Assembly (NCBI GenBank): GCA_009792885.1
Contig: WMCF01000032.1
Location: 3,514,589 to 3,578,588 of the forward strand
Reading direction: 5' to 3'
Source of the DNA: Eremophila alpestris peregrina
Taxonomy: Eukaryota; Chordata; Aves; Passeriformes; Alaudidae
DNA: 64,000 nucleotides
The notes beneath the pieces are model-generated. The model worked only from the letters and a program-made list of their open reading frames with translations, had not been told where the DNA came from and searched no databases. Shown one piece after another: positions 11,866 through 23,185 of the stretch; position 1 is the first letter of the stretch; each line of letters opens with the position of its first letter. Position numbers and translations under genes: made by a program.

Positions 11866-12754
11866 TGTGAAAGGATTTGGTTTTAGGGGCTGGAATTTTG
11901 ACTGGGACTTGCTGAAGGGCAAAGGGACAGCAACCAGTGCTGGGAAGGATGAGAGTATAACAGGAAAACTTTATAGAGATGAATGCTTAGCAGAAGGCTC
12001 TTTGCATGTAAAAATGGTGAGAGAAGTGGAGATGAAAGTAAGTTTTGATATAGAAAAATAGAAGTTTAAAATTAAGGATGACTGAGCTAGTTGCTACTAG
12101 TTAACTGAGGAAGCAAAGGTTGAATGAAAAGAAAACTGAAAGAGAACTGAAAAGAAGGTTTTATGACTTTTAGACCAAAAGATTTGTTGACCACAAACAA
12201 AAAGATGTTTTTTACCAAGTAGAAATAAACCTCAGCAAAAGCACAGGCAAACAGAAACCATGTTTTTACCAAGCAGAAGAATTTTTCACTGCAAGAAAAC
12301 AGAAAAAGAACTTTGAGCTGAAAATGTAACATAATAACTTGTGTGATTAAATGGTTACTAACATAATATGGTGATTTTAGTAGTTTAGATAGGAGACTTT
12401 GTAGAATTATACTGTATTTGATAGAACACTTTATAGAAGCATTGTGTATGATGCTGATTAGATGTTATGGATTAAGATGCTCAGCAAAGAGAAATACCCA
12501 GTGCCTTGTAACCAGAACCATAAAATGCTTTGGAAGTAGTGAGGAAGAGAGGAGCTGCTGGTGTGAGCTGCTGGATAAAGGGAAGAGGGAATTATTTTCC
12601 TGCTCTTTGATGGATCTGAGGGACATTCCAGGTTTCAGGTTTGCCTGTGAGCTGCAGCTCTTGGCCTTGGCTCAGGACCCAGGGCCCAGGGCTGCTGTGT
12701 GCAATAAACAGCAATTTTAGAGTCCAAACTCCTTCATCCACGTATTCTCCTACA
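11866..12754 (+). mobile_element. probable ERV solo LTR, sense to CACNA1H
   Basis: An abrupt change to A-rich sequence (about 11940-12530) is followed by CAGAACCATAAAATGCTTTG, a GC-richer segment, then GCAATAAACAGCAATTTTAG. The AATAAA at 12703-12708 and a short terminal segment ending near CTCCTACA fit the U3-R-U5 layout of an avian LTR. I could not fix both ends or find a target-site duplication, so the boundaries are approximate and the call is tentative. It ends about 70 bp before the exon at 12824. Confidence 0.5.
12521..12632 (+). repeat. 112-bp direct repeat, copy 1 (pair at 14388-14495)
   Basis: It runs from AAAATGCTTTGGAAGTAGTG through GGATAAAGGGAAGAGGGA to GATCTGAGGGACATTCCAGG. A nearly identical copy lies at 14388-14495 on the other side of the exon at 12824-13136. 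Copy 1 lies inside the probable LTR, so the pair may be two fragments of one LTR family. Confidence 0.85.
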
Positions 12755-12823
12755 AACCAGCTGCTAAAATCAGGGATAAAACTTTTTCCCCTCATCCTTT
12801 TCCCTCCTCCCCCCTTCTTCCAG

Positions 12824-13136
12824 GACATACAACCTGACCTTCCTGCACCCCTACTACCGGCCCGACGAGGCGGAGGAGAACCCCTTCATCTGCTCGTCGC
12901 ACCGCGAGAACGGCATGCAGAGGTGCTCCAACATCCCCAGCAGGAAGGAGGCCAAGGTGGAGTGCACCCTCAGCATGGACTCCTACAGCCCCAGCCTGGC
13001 CAGCCCCGAGCCCAGCAGGAACTCCTGCATCAACTGGAACCAGTACTACAACGTGTGCATGGCCGGGGACGTCAACCCCCACAACGGCGCCATCAACTTC
13101 GACAACATCGGATATGCCTGGATTGCCATTTTTCAG
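12824..13136 (+). CDS. CACNA1H: CACNA1H exon: domain I extracellular turret
   Basis: This exon encodes window residues 86-190. It starts TYNLTFLHPYYRPDEAEENP and ends NFDNIGYAWIAIFQ at the pore helix. The YNLT sequon is a likely N-glycosylation site, at the place of the NNNLTF sequon of mammalian Cav3.2. Five cysteines (in PFICSS, MQRCSN, VECTL, NSCINW and NVCMAG) are expected to form disulphides that shape the turret. The middle of the loop (about residues 125-150, with SMDSYSPSLASPEPSRN) does not resemble the mammalian loop as I recall it, while both flanks do. The acceptor is CTTCCAG at 12817-12823 and the donor is GTAGGA at 13137. The exon exits in phase 0. Confidence 0.95.
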
Positions 13137-13347
13137 GTAGGATTCTCCCAAAGATTGTTTTTATCCCCCTATTTTTCTTAGGGTTTTTTGGTTGGTTTTA
13201 GTTAGGTTTGGTTTTTTTTCTGTTGGTTTCCTGGTTTTTCCTGGTTCTGTGTTTGGGATTTTTTTTCTCAACAAGGTTTTGGTGAATGCGGCAGAGGAGG
13301 AAAGAATTTCCTTGGCCCTGAGTGAAACTGCAAATCAGGAAATGGGC

Positions 13348-13541
13348 AATAAATGAATCAGCCAATAAATGGTGCAAGACAGCGTTCAGAGAGAAAAAAC
13401 TTTTCTTTTGAAATAATTTTAAGAGAGGGAAAAGAACTTATTGAATAAATGAATCAGCCAATAAATGGTGCAAGAGAGCGTTTGGAGAGAAGAAACTTTT
13501 TTTTTTTTTTAAATCATTTTAAAAGAGGGAAGAAAACTTCT
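13348..13541 (+). repeat. 96-bp tandem duplication
   Basis: AATAAATGAATCAGCCAATA begins at 13348 and again at 13444. Each is followed by AATGGTGCAAGA, a GAGAGAA(G/A)AAACTTTT run and a TTTTAA(A/G)AGAGGGAA segment. The two copies differ at scattered positions and in T-run length. Confidence 0.9.
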
Positions 13542-14387
13542 TGAGGCAGCAGAACTCGTGGCAAGTTCTACCCCTGGGAATCAGACAAATCCCAGGGATT
13601 TTTGGGAGCTGTGTCTTTGTTGTTGGAGCATCAGGAAAGTGGAAGTGGTGTTGAGGTGTTTAGGCAAGATTTAATTTCGTGCTAAAATGAAGGAAGCTGG
13701 CATGGTTTAGGCTTGGTTTTAAATCACAGGGTGAGCCTGGAATGCTGGAACGGGGAAAAATCCCTTCTGGCCAGAATTCCTGAGAGGAAACCCTGCCCCC
13801 AGGGAATTTCAGTCTCTTTTGAGGCACTTCAGAAAAGACCAAAGTGCTTCTCACTCAGCCTGGGAGAGGTTTTATTTTACAGGTGATAAAACTCTTCCCA
13901 GCTGAAGGGTTTTCCAGGCATTTGTAGCTCTGGAGCACTGGGGAGCTCCTGTCCAGAGGCTGTGCTTTCCCAGGGCTGCCTCAGCTGGAAGATCCCCGTG
14001 TTCTTTCCCATTTTTAACAGGCACTTCCTGGGGTTGAAGCATTTCTTTGGCTCTGGCTGGGTGCCCTGGTTGAGTCAGTCCCCCTGAAGTGCAGGTGACA
14101 TCTGTTCCTAGAGCAGGATTCTCCTTCCAGCTTCCTTAATGAGGAATAATTACTCATCCAGAGTTCTGCCTTTCATGGATGGATTTCCTCCCCAATTCCA
14201 CGTTATCCCATGAACTTCACCACTTCCAGCTTTCACCTGGGAGTCACAGAGTGGGGAATGTTTGCTCTGAGCATCTTCCCTGCCCTGCTGCTCCTCAGGA
14301 GCTGCCCTTGGATCTCAGGCTCAGAACCAAATCCAGAGGGGTTCAGGCAGATCCCACTGGGATCTGAATCCCAATTTTCCCATTGGG

Positions 14388-14495
14388 AAAATGCTTTGGA
14401 AGTAGTGAGGAAGAGAGGAGCTGCTGGTGAGTGCTGGATAAAGGGAAGAGGGAGTTATTTTCCTGCTCTTTGATGGATCTGAGGGACATTCCAGG
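14388..14495 (+). repeat. 112-bp direct repeat, copy 2 (pair at 12521-12632)
   Basis: It has the same AAAATGCTTTGGAAGTAGTG start and the same GGGACATTCCAGG end as the copy at 12521-12632, with a 3-4 bp internal deletion (GGTGAGTGCTGG against GGTGTGAGCTGCTGG). The flanks outside these limits do not match. Confidence 0.85.
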
Positions 14496-15353
14496 AGATC
14501 CCAACTGGTTCCTTCTGGCAGGGGAAGGACACTGAGGAGGAGCAGGAGCAGCTCCAGAGGGGTCCTGCTGCCTCTTCCCTTCCCGAGCCATTTTCCAGGC
14601 TGCAAATTTTCCTTCCATCTCTGCATTTGATTTCCTCATCCTTCTTAAAAGGCTCAGTTTAATTTCAGAAAGGACCCCCTGCCCCAGGAGAGGTTTCAGA
14701 TGATTCCTCTGGGCAGAACAAAGTCAGATCTCGTGTCCTCAGATCCTTCTGGCAGCTGCCAGGAGATCAATGATTCCTTTTAGTGCTGCTCAGGCCATCC
14801 AAAGGCTTCCAGAGGATTTCCAGCCAAAGTCTCTTCTCCTGTGTATATTCCTGTAGGAAGTCAGGGCTCATTTTTAGGAGCTGGGAATGATTTAATTCCA
14901 GGTGAAGAAGGCAGCAAGGTGCTGGCTCAACCTGGATGTGGGAAGAGGAAATGATCAGTGCAGCAGGTGAGGTGCTAAATCCAAACAATTGCTGGAAGCA
15001 GGGAACATTTAGCTAATAAATCCATGGAATCGTGCTCTCATCCCTCTTAATAGCTGGGGCTGGACAGCACCAGGTCAGCAGTTGGATCAGGGCTCTGAGC
15101 AAGCAGTGCAGAAAGTCCAGCTGATGGATTTAGGAACTCTGGGAGCTTCCCTGGGGATCGGGGTTGAATTACTGGGATGAGACAGGGCCAGTGGTGCCAG
15201 GCCAATATTCTGCAGGATAATGAATCCGTGGCACTGTGCAGGAGCTGGGATGTGCAGAGAGCCCTGAGGGGCTGGCACAGCTCCAGGGGGAATCATGGCA
15301 AAGCTCAGGTGGCTGCTGGACACAGCTCCCATCAGGATTTATCCCAAATGAGC

Positions 15354-16131
15354 TGGGAATCTTGGGTTGTTCAGCCTGGGAAAGAGGGATCTGTGGGGTC
15401 ACCTTGCAGGAGCTGAGAAGAAACAGGGGAGAGACTGATGGGAAGGGTCTGGAGTGCCAGGGATGCCTTGGGAAGGCTGAGCTGGAACAGAGACTGCACA
15501 GAGCTATGGAATAAAGCAGATATTTATTGAAAGGCCTCTGGGATACACCTTGGGCAGGACAAGAGCCTGGACAGGGCTACAGCCAAGGTGGACCCAAAAT
15601 AGGCACAAAATGGACAAACAGCCACAAGATCTCACACTTTGATAAGTTTTGGTCCATTCACATATTGGGGTTTAATTGTCCAATTCCAGCTTCAGGCTGT
15701 GAGGTCTCATCCTTCTTGTTCCTCCCTTCAGCCCCCCCTTGTTTGTGCTTTTGGGCCTGAGAGTTGTCCTTGAGCAGGGAAAGGATTTGTTTTGTGTCCC
15801 TGCTCTGTGCAGAGCTGAGTGACCCTGACTGTGAGCTCAGAGCTGCACCCCTGGGCAGCACAGAGTCTGAAATACAGGAAAGCTGAACTCAGGGCATCAC
15901 CAGGACAAGAGGGAACAGCTTCCCACTGCCAGAGGGCAGGGATGGATGGGCTAATGGGAAGGAATTGGGGCATGGAGAGGCCCTGGCAGAGGTTGTCTCA
16001 TCCCTGGGAGTGTCCCAGGCCAGGCCTGGAGCACCCTTGGGTGGTGGATGTGTCCCTGCCCACAGCAGGGGTGGCACTGGATGGGCTTTAAGGTCCCTTC
16101 CAACCCAAACCATTCCATGATTCCACGATCT
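15354..16131 (+). mobile_element. CR1 LINE fragment, split by an LTR
   Basis: The left part (15354-15461) contains CTTGGGTTGTTCAGCCTGGG and ends GGAGTGCCAGG. The right part (15900-16131) resumes CCAGGACAAGAGGGAAC and runs to the CR1 3' end CCTTCCAACCCAAACCATTC. Joined across the LTR, the two halves read as the continuous CR1 consensus, as the intact copy at 45048-45417 confirms. The orientation is sense. Confidence 0.85.
15457..15904 (-). mobile_element. solo ERV LTR copy 1 with CCAGG target-site duplication
   Basis: The LTR body spans 15462-15899 (438 bp) on the minus strand. CCAGG occurs directly on both sides (15457-15461 and 15900-15904), a 5-bp target-site duplication. On the minus strand the LTR starts TGATGCC and has CCTTTCAATAAATATCTG near its end, with the poly(A) signal at 15523-15528. 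No internal retroviral sequence remains, so this is a solo LTR left by recombination. It is antisense to CACNA1H and about 80-90% similar by eye to the copy at 21261-21699. Confidence 0.88.
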
Positions 16132-18050
16132 GGTGTGGCTCAGGAGCTGTCAGAAGGGATGGGGGATGGAATGAGCCCCACAGGGGAGGTCCAGAAGGAG
16201 CTTTGCAGTGCAGGTAGTGCCCAGGAGTTTCCAAGGGCACAGTTTGGTACCATGCAGACCACAAATAAACCAAACCAAAAGCAGAAAAAAGCAGAGTTTG
16301 CAGAAAGGTCTGAAGATTTGCACTCCAGAACATCCAGCAAACGCTGCCCCAGGGATGGGTGAGCTCTTCCAGCTGCCAGAACTGAGATTTTAGAAGTCAT
16401 TTCTTTCCATGGGAGCGACCCTGAACTTCCCAGAGCCAGGACAGGTGACAGCAGGAAAACAAGGAAATGTGTTGTGGAGCTTCCAAGGAGAAATCAGAGA
16501 CAGGAGAACCTGGTGCAAATTAAACAAACAAAAAATCAAAAATAGTCAAGGGAATGGCTGAGTCCCTGAGTGCTGTAAAGGAGGATAATTCCTTATGTAA
16601 TCCTGAAAGTGATTCATGTTTTGCTTCCCCTCATTTGTTGTGCAGGAGGCTAATTCGTGTCTGTATTTGTTACAAAGGCACGTTCGGTGGCAAATTAGGT
16701 GAACTAATTAGCTTATTACAGCCTAAATGAAAGGAGATGGAACCTAAATTAACTGTGAGGTTTGGCATGATATGAAGATCCCTTTATTGCACACCAATTC
16801 CAGCCCCAACAATCGCAGCAGTAATTACAGGTATTGTTGTCACACGGCAGATGATGAATTACCCACCTCAGCAAAGTCCAATTGAACTGGAGTTACTGAC
16901 AGTGGAGCAACCCAAACCTTCCCACCTCCCTGCTGCCAGCCTCGGGGTGGCCAGGCCTGAGGGCAGGGATCCTGATCAGATAAAAAGGGACTGGGGAGCT
17001 GAAGGTTTGGGAGGAGGAGCTGTTCAGGCTCTGCAAAGCAGAGGAGCTGGGAGTGGAGGATTTCACCCAGGATTTGGAGGAAAGCAAGGCCTGTACTCAC
17101 ACTTTACTCCAGGGGTGATGCTTCTGGCAGGAGCTGAAGGAAAAAGCAATCCCAGGAGATCCAAGAGGAATGGTTTTCCCACTGGCTCCAGCAGTGTCCA
17201 AAGTGTAAATCCCCCTTCTTGCTTTCTGCTGCACCCTCTGCTCCCCCACTTCCAGCAATCCTGCAGATTCTGGGAAAGAGCCAAAAAGCTGGAACAGAAG
17301 GAGAAGGTCTGAGGTTTCCAGCTGTGCCCAAAGTCACGTTGGGGCAGTGTTTTCAGCAGCTGCCACACTGGGTGCTTGTGTTTTCACCATTCTTGAGCAG
17401 AGAAATTTGGGACCAAAAGGACTTTTATTTTCCTCCAGTGCCTTTAACTTGGAGATCTGTGTCAACAGTACTTCTCTGTGCTGAATTTGGCAAGAGAAGA
17501 GTTGGGAGCTTTTCATTCCCACTGCTTGGAGATGATGCTTTGTCACTCAACTCGAATCTGTTTTGGATCACCGAAAATATTTCCCTGGAAATGACGGGGT
17601 TGGAGCTCTGTTGCTGTTGCTTTTTTTAATTTGGTCAGCCAAATAAACAGCACTTGCTGCATTTGAAGAGCTCTCAGGCTGAATACCCCAGCTAAAAATA
17701 TCCAGCCCTTTTCAAGCAGCTGGGAGCTGCTTCCAAGAGGGGTTTGGTGCCTTTGGAAGATCTCTGTTCTGAAGGTTGGGGGGAATTGTCTGGTGCAGGA
17801 CAGGGCAGAGAGGCCACCCTGATGCCAGCAGTGATCCCATAACCTCTGAGAGTGTTGGATGGAGCTAAAACCTCCTGTGGATGGAGTTTGGACTTTCAAA
17901 CCTCTGGAGTTTGGGGAGAGTTTCATCCAACCTCAATCCTTGGTTCTTGTGTTTGGAAGAGGGGCCCTGCAGCAGGCCCTGGCCTAACCTGGAGTCCAGT
18001 CAGGAGAGCAAAAAGCTGCTGGTTTTTGAGGAACACCAACAATTGATCCA

Positions 18051-18240
18051 AGGGAATGGCTGGGGCTGTGTCAGGGAGGTTTAGGTTGGGTTTTAGGGAA
18101 AGGTTCAGAGGGTGCTGGGCACTGGAACAGCTCCCCAGAGCTCCAGGGGAGTTTGGGATGCTCTCAGGAATGCCCAGGGTGGGACTGCTGGGGGTGTCAG
18201 GGCTGAACTCTGCTCCTTCCAGCTCAGGATATTCCAGAAG
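18051..18240 (+). mobile_element. CR1 LINE 3' fragment
   Basis: It contains GGTTGGGTTTTAGGGAAAGG, AGGGTGCTGGGCACTGGAAC and a tail CTCCTTCCAGCTCAGGATAT, the layout of one avian CR1 subfamily seen again at 40596-40908 and 43985-44225. It is sense to the gene. Confidence 0.8.
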
Positions 18241-21149
18241 TCCCTAATTCTCCCAGGGGTTTCTTCCTTTGCTGTGATTGCCCCAAACCTGCCCTGTGAC
18301 CTTTCCCCTGAGCCAAAGATGCAGCTTCATCCCAATTTCCCGGCCTGACCCTCCCAGATATGGTTTGGAACAAGCTGTGAAGTCCCCTGAGCTGGAACAA
18401 AGCTCTCAGCCTGGCTGTGCCTCCCTGTCCCTGGTGACAAACCCTTCATGTCCCAGCTGGGCCCTGCAGGACCCCGGGCTCTGTGGGCTCCCTGTGCTCA
18501 CAGTGCTGGGCACTGCAATCCCTCCCCTTTGCCAGGGATCCTCATCCCAGCAAACCAAACCTCGGGAATATGGGCTGGGAGGGGTTTGTTGGAGCAGCAG
18601 CAGAGTGAAATCAGGGAGGTTTTTGCTGTCAGGTGAGGGCTTTGCATTGTTTAGTGTGGAACAACAACAATTCACCTTCCCTTTGGTGATTTGGGCTGGT
18701 TTTGATCCCAGAGCTACAATTCCATGAGGCTTTGGGTGACAAACAGCACCATCAGTGATGTGCCTGACTTTACCCCACGCTTTATTTCCCACTTTGCTTC
18801 TCAAAACCCACCAAGAACTGCCAGCACTGCCCAGGGATTGCATTTATGAGGACAGATTTGACAGGTCAGGAACCCAGGACATGGAAAGAAGCACAATTTC
18901 CCTTTTTTCCCCTTCATTTAGGGCCACTTTCCAGAGCAGATCCCTGCTTTGCAAGGCTCAATTTATAAAGAAACGACAAGGCCTCGAAGTGAAAGGAGAA
19001 GCATCTGTTCAAAGGATGTTACTGGATGTAATAAACCTGTTTTTCTGGCCACAGAGGTTCCTTAACGAGATGTTTCGGGAGGAAATAATTAAAACTGTGA
19101 CGTTGGCTTCAAAAATAGGGATTTGATTATCTGCCAAGCTCACTGTGCCTGTGGAATATTCCCTGGAATATTCGCTGGGCAGCGCTTGGGAGCCAAATCC
19201 AGGATGCCCAAGAGGGTGGAATCCAGATAAGAGGCTTTCAGAAAGGGAGGCTAAAGGCCTTCTAAAACTTCCTGAGGCCATCAGGGTAATTAATAGCCCT
19301 CACAATTGATAGCACTTGATAAGTTTGATGAAAATGAAATCTCAGAAAGCCTTGTAGCGGGGCCAGGGGAATGAGGAGATAAAAAGTGAATGACCCCAAA
19401 CACTCACAGTTGCTGTTTGGTTTGGGATTATTGATTTGGATGCAGATAATTCCCATATTTTCCCCCCCAAAGGACTCAATTTAGGCCAAAGAAGAAGTGG
19501 CTGAGTGCAAATTAGAGATGTCAGTCAAGATGAAGACTTCAAATGTGGGTTCCTCTGGTATTTCCAGAGCCTCTCCTGCCTCATCCAGGCTCTGAGCTCA
19601 GCCACCAGCTGCAATCCTGGAAGCAGAAGGAATTTCTGGTTGCCAGAGCTACGTTTTATCAGGATTTTAATCAGGGGGAGATGCTGATTTTGGTGCTCAG
19701 AGAGGCTGTCACTCCAAAGGAGGTTTGTTCAATAATCAGAGCAGGGAAATCTTGCCATGAGACAGCTCAGGGCTGGGTTCTGATCCTCCCAGCCTCGCTT
19801 CACACGGAGCTTCTCCAGCCTTCCCTCAGCCTTCCCTCAAGGTGGGTTTGGAGCTGCAGCTCTGGCACCAGCCCTTGGTGCTCTCCAGCAGCCGGGAATT
19901 CAGCCCCTGGCTAATGGAAGTTGGAGTTTTAGAGAGGTTTTCTCCCCTGGATGATTCTTTTTTTTGCTCTTTGTTATCTGACACTGAAGCAAAAAAACGT
20001 CCTGCTCTCGAGTGGGCTGCAGCCAAGAGCTTGCAGGAATTTTGGCAGGGCTCAAAGAGAAAGAGGGTTTATGATGAAAACTTCTCGACACAATAAAAGA
20101 AATAGTTCTGTGCAAGCTCTGAAGTGACCCCAGGAAAAGCAATGCAAACCTGCTGCCTCCCTGGGAGCACTGAGGAGGTCTGAGTTAATTGCCAGCATCT
20201 TTAATCTCCATTTCCCTCGTGATTTTCACTCTGGAGTTTTAGATTGACTCTGATTAGCTTGCCTAGAAGATCTGATTCTGTCCCCAATTACTCTCCTATA
20301 AATCAGACGAGCATCTTTATTACAGCTGATGAAATTACTGTGGCAGGAGCAGAGCAGGAGGATCTGAATCAGTGAAGACCTAAAAAAAAAATATCTAAAT
20401 CTGATTGGGTTTTGTCCACTCTCATCCTGCTGCTGCCAGTGAGGTGCTCAGGGAGTGTTCAAGGATCAGTGGAATCAAAACCTGCCTCTGTGTTCACCTG
20501 AGGGAGCTTTCTGGTAAATTCTTGCCGTGAGGGGAGAGAGAACTGGACAAAACGGAGAGATTTACTGGTGTTAATGGGAGAGAAATGATTTATCCCGACT
20601 CTGGGGAAGGGGGGAAGAACTGGAGGAGCAGGGAAGGACCTGAGCACCACCCAGGAGCTGAGTGGGGCGAGAGGACGAGGCAGAAATCTTTTCCCCAGGT
20701 ACCTGTGCCCCAGGTGGAGCAGCACCTCCAGCACCACCCTGCCAATCATCTTAATTGAATCCTCCAGCTCTGGCCCTGCCGCTGCTGATTTCCCTGTGCC
20801 TCGCACATCTTCCCCATCCCGGCAGCGTTAGGAGCGAGTTCTCACCCTCTTATCTCGCTGATAAGTAATTGTGGGCTGGCTTTGAGCGGGAGCCTCTGGA
20901 GAGGCTCTTTAATGGCTCTGCGAGAACAACCAGGGCTTGAGCGGGGTTTAATTACCGAGAAGGGATTGGGAAGCTCGAGGAAAAGGTGCTCCAGGGCTTT
21001 GGGAGACATCGCTGGAGGGGCAGTGAAGTGGATTAATCAGAGTGGGAATGAAGGGAGGAGAAAGTCCTTTCTCCTCGGTGGAATAAGCAAAAAAAGTGCT
21101 GAAAGAAAAACATCCCCGTGTTCCTGAGGGAGCAGGGAGAGCTGCTGGT

Positions 21150-21722
21150 TTTCCATGGAATCCCACAGGGGTTTGGGCTGGGAAAAAACCCATCCAGTTT
21201 GGACAGGGACACCTTCCACTCCCCCAGGCTGCTCCAGACCCATCCAACCTGGCCTGGAATGAGGCCTTGGGAAGGCTGAGCTGGAACACAGACTGGACAG
21301 AGCCAGAGAATAAAGTAGAGATTTATTGAAAGGCCTCTAGGATAGAGCTTGGGCAGGACAAGAGCCTGGCCAGGGCTGCACCCAGGGTGGAACCAAAATG
21401 ATCACAGAATGGCTGACTGGTCATGAGGCCTCACACTTTGATAAGTTTTGGTCCATTTGCACATTGGGGTTTAATTGTCCAATTCCAGTTTCAGGCTGTG
21501 AGGTCTCATCCTTCTTGTTCCTCCCCCCAGCCCAGCCTTGTTTGTGCTTTTGGGCCTGAGAGTTGTCCTTGAGCAGGGAAAGGATTTGTTTTGTGTCCCT
21601 GCTCTGTGCAGAGCTGAGTGACCGTGACTGTGAGCTCAGAGCTGCACCCCTGGGCAGCACAGAGCCTGAAAAACACAAAAGCTGAAATTTAAGGTATCAG
21701 GAGCACTTCCAGGGATGGGGCA
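21150..21722 (-). mobile_element. CR1 LINE fragment, split by LTR copy 2
   Basis: The left part (21150-21260) reads ACAGGGACACCTTCCACTCC to CCATCCAACCTGGCCTGG. The right part (21700-21722) continues GAGCACTTCCAGGGATGGGG. Together they restore the reverse-complement CR1 sequence, so the LTR landed inside an existing CR1. Confidence 0.75.
21261..21699 (-). mobile_element. solo ERV LTR copy 2
   Basis: It is 439 bp long, the same length and orientation as the copy at 15462-15899. It shares TTTATTGAAAGGCCTCT, CACACTTTGATAAGTTTTGG and GTTGTCCTTGAGCAGGGAAA. The minus-strand AATAAA is at 21322-21327. The flanks GGAAT (left) and GGAGC (right) may be a decayed target-site duplication. No internal viral sequence is present. 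Confidence 0.85.
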
Positions 21723-22922
21723 GCCTCGAGTTCAGCCACAGGTGGGGTCAAAGTGTGGGGAGCAGCAGCGAGCCTTGTGCAGGTGCCTTTGTTTGGGTTC
21801 CAAAACCAGTGAAAGGCTTTATTCAGGGGTTTATAAAGCAGCTGCTGGCAAGTCCTGGTGCTCTGATTCCCATTTCCACCAGGGCCTGGCTGGGGATGTG
21901 TAGGGAGCTCTTGGATTGGGGGGAAAATGACCTTGGGAAGTCCTTGGGAGCGCTGGAAACCCAGCAGGAATGAGCTGGAATGAGGCTGGAGGAAGCCCAG
22001 CCCTTGCAGGTGGCTGTGCCTGTGCTGTCCTTCATTTCCCCAGAGCTCTGGGATTAAAAACACCACAGGATGTCTGTGAGCCCAGGAGGGCTGCAGCTCC
22101 TGGGTCCTGGCAGGGCAGGGATGAACCCCCCAACCCAGGCCAAACCCCAGTGGGTTTGTCCCCCCTGCATCCCTCTGCTTTACAAGGAGTAAACAGCACA
22201 AATCCTAATTACACCTGGAATATTTGGGGAGCTGGATGAGCATTTTCACCCTCTGGAGGAGGAACAGGGCGGTGTTGATTGATTCCTGTGGGAAATGCTG
22301 CCTCTCATGCCACAAAAAACCCTCCAAGGCTTGACTGGCCCTCAGGGCTGCCTCAGAACCCCTCAGGTGACTCCTTTTTAATTTTTTCTTTTTTGTTTGC
22401 TCTGTGTTTAATGGGTTTAATCCACTCAATTTGAGGATTTCCAGCTAAATCCAAATCCAGTGCAGAGGTGCATCCCTTATTCTCAGGGAGCCTGGGCTGG
22501 TTTTCCATCCCTCGGGGGGAATGGCTGGAGAACCCTCTGTGCATCCAGAGGGAAGGGAGGGCAGCACAGAGGAAATAATTCCTGGGTGAGAGGCAGAGAT
22601 TTGGTGTCACCTTGTGCCACCTCCTGACGTGATCCCTCTGCTCTCCCCTGACCCTGCACTGGCTGTGCCCAGAGCCCTCACAGACCTGCCCCAGAAGGAC
22701 TTTGCTCTCTGTAAATGCGTTCAGGGAGAGGCAGGAAAGGGCAGGAGGGGTTTGATTGCTTGGCTATTCCTCACGGATGAGCACCCAGGGCAGCTTAACC
22801 CTTTCCCTTTCCACAGGAATAACAGCACCACGGGGAAAAATGGGGATTCAAACCTGCCATGGATTGATCTCTGGGGTTAACGATGAGGAAAGAATGAAAA
22901 TGGGGTTTTGTTAAACCCACTT

Positions 22923-23185
22923 GTGGCAGGACAAGGGGCAGTGGTTTGAAGCTGGCAGAGGCAGGGTTAGATGGGACTTTGGGGAGAAACTCTTCCCTGT
23001 GAGGGTGGGGATGGGATTCCCAGAGAAGCTGTGGCTGCCCCTGGATCCCTGAAGTGTCCAAGGCTGGGTTGGATGAGCTTGGAGCCTCCTGGGACAGTGG
23101 AAGTGTCCCTGCCATGGCAGGGATGGGATGGATGGGCTGTGAGGCCCTTCCCAACCTGAAGCACTCCGGAATTGTGGAATTCTGG
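22923..23185 (+). mobile_element. CR1 LINE 3' fragment
   Basis: It runs from GTGGCAGGACAAGGGGCAGT through TTCCCAGAGAAGCTGTGGCT and TCCCTGCCATGGCAGGGATG to a CR1 tail GGAATTGTGGAATTCTGGG. It is sense to the gene. Confidence 0.85.

Larger units (their letters stand above)
5592..12823 (+). other. CACNA1H: intron (7.2 kb) between domain I S5 and turret exons
   Basis: The donor is GTAAGT and the acceptor is CCTCCTCCCCCCTTCTTCCAG ending at 12823 (a strong pyrimidine tract). It contains weak CR1-like sequence (6066-6230), a minus-strand CR1 3' end (7724-7850), an A/T homopolymer patch (9941-9990) and a probable sense LTR (about 11866-12754). Two stretches, 6960-7140 and 9230-9400, look less repeat-like and richer in AT-homeobox-type words (see findings). 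The rest shows nothing recognisable. Confidence 0.85.

Noticed and set aside
15462..21699. A full provirus bounded by the LTRs at 15462 and 21261
   Set aside because: Each LTR has its own flanking CR1 halves, and copy 1 has its own target duplication. The 5.4 kb between them is ordinary intron and holds no gag, pol or env-like frame.
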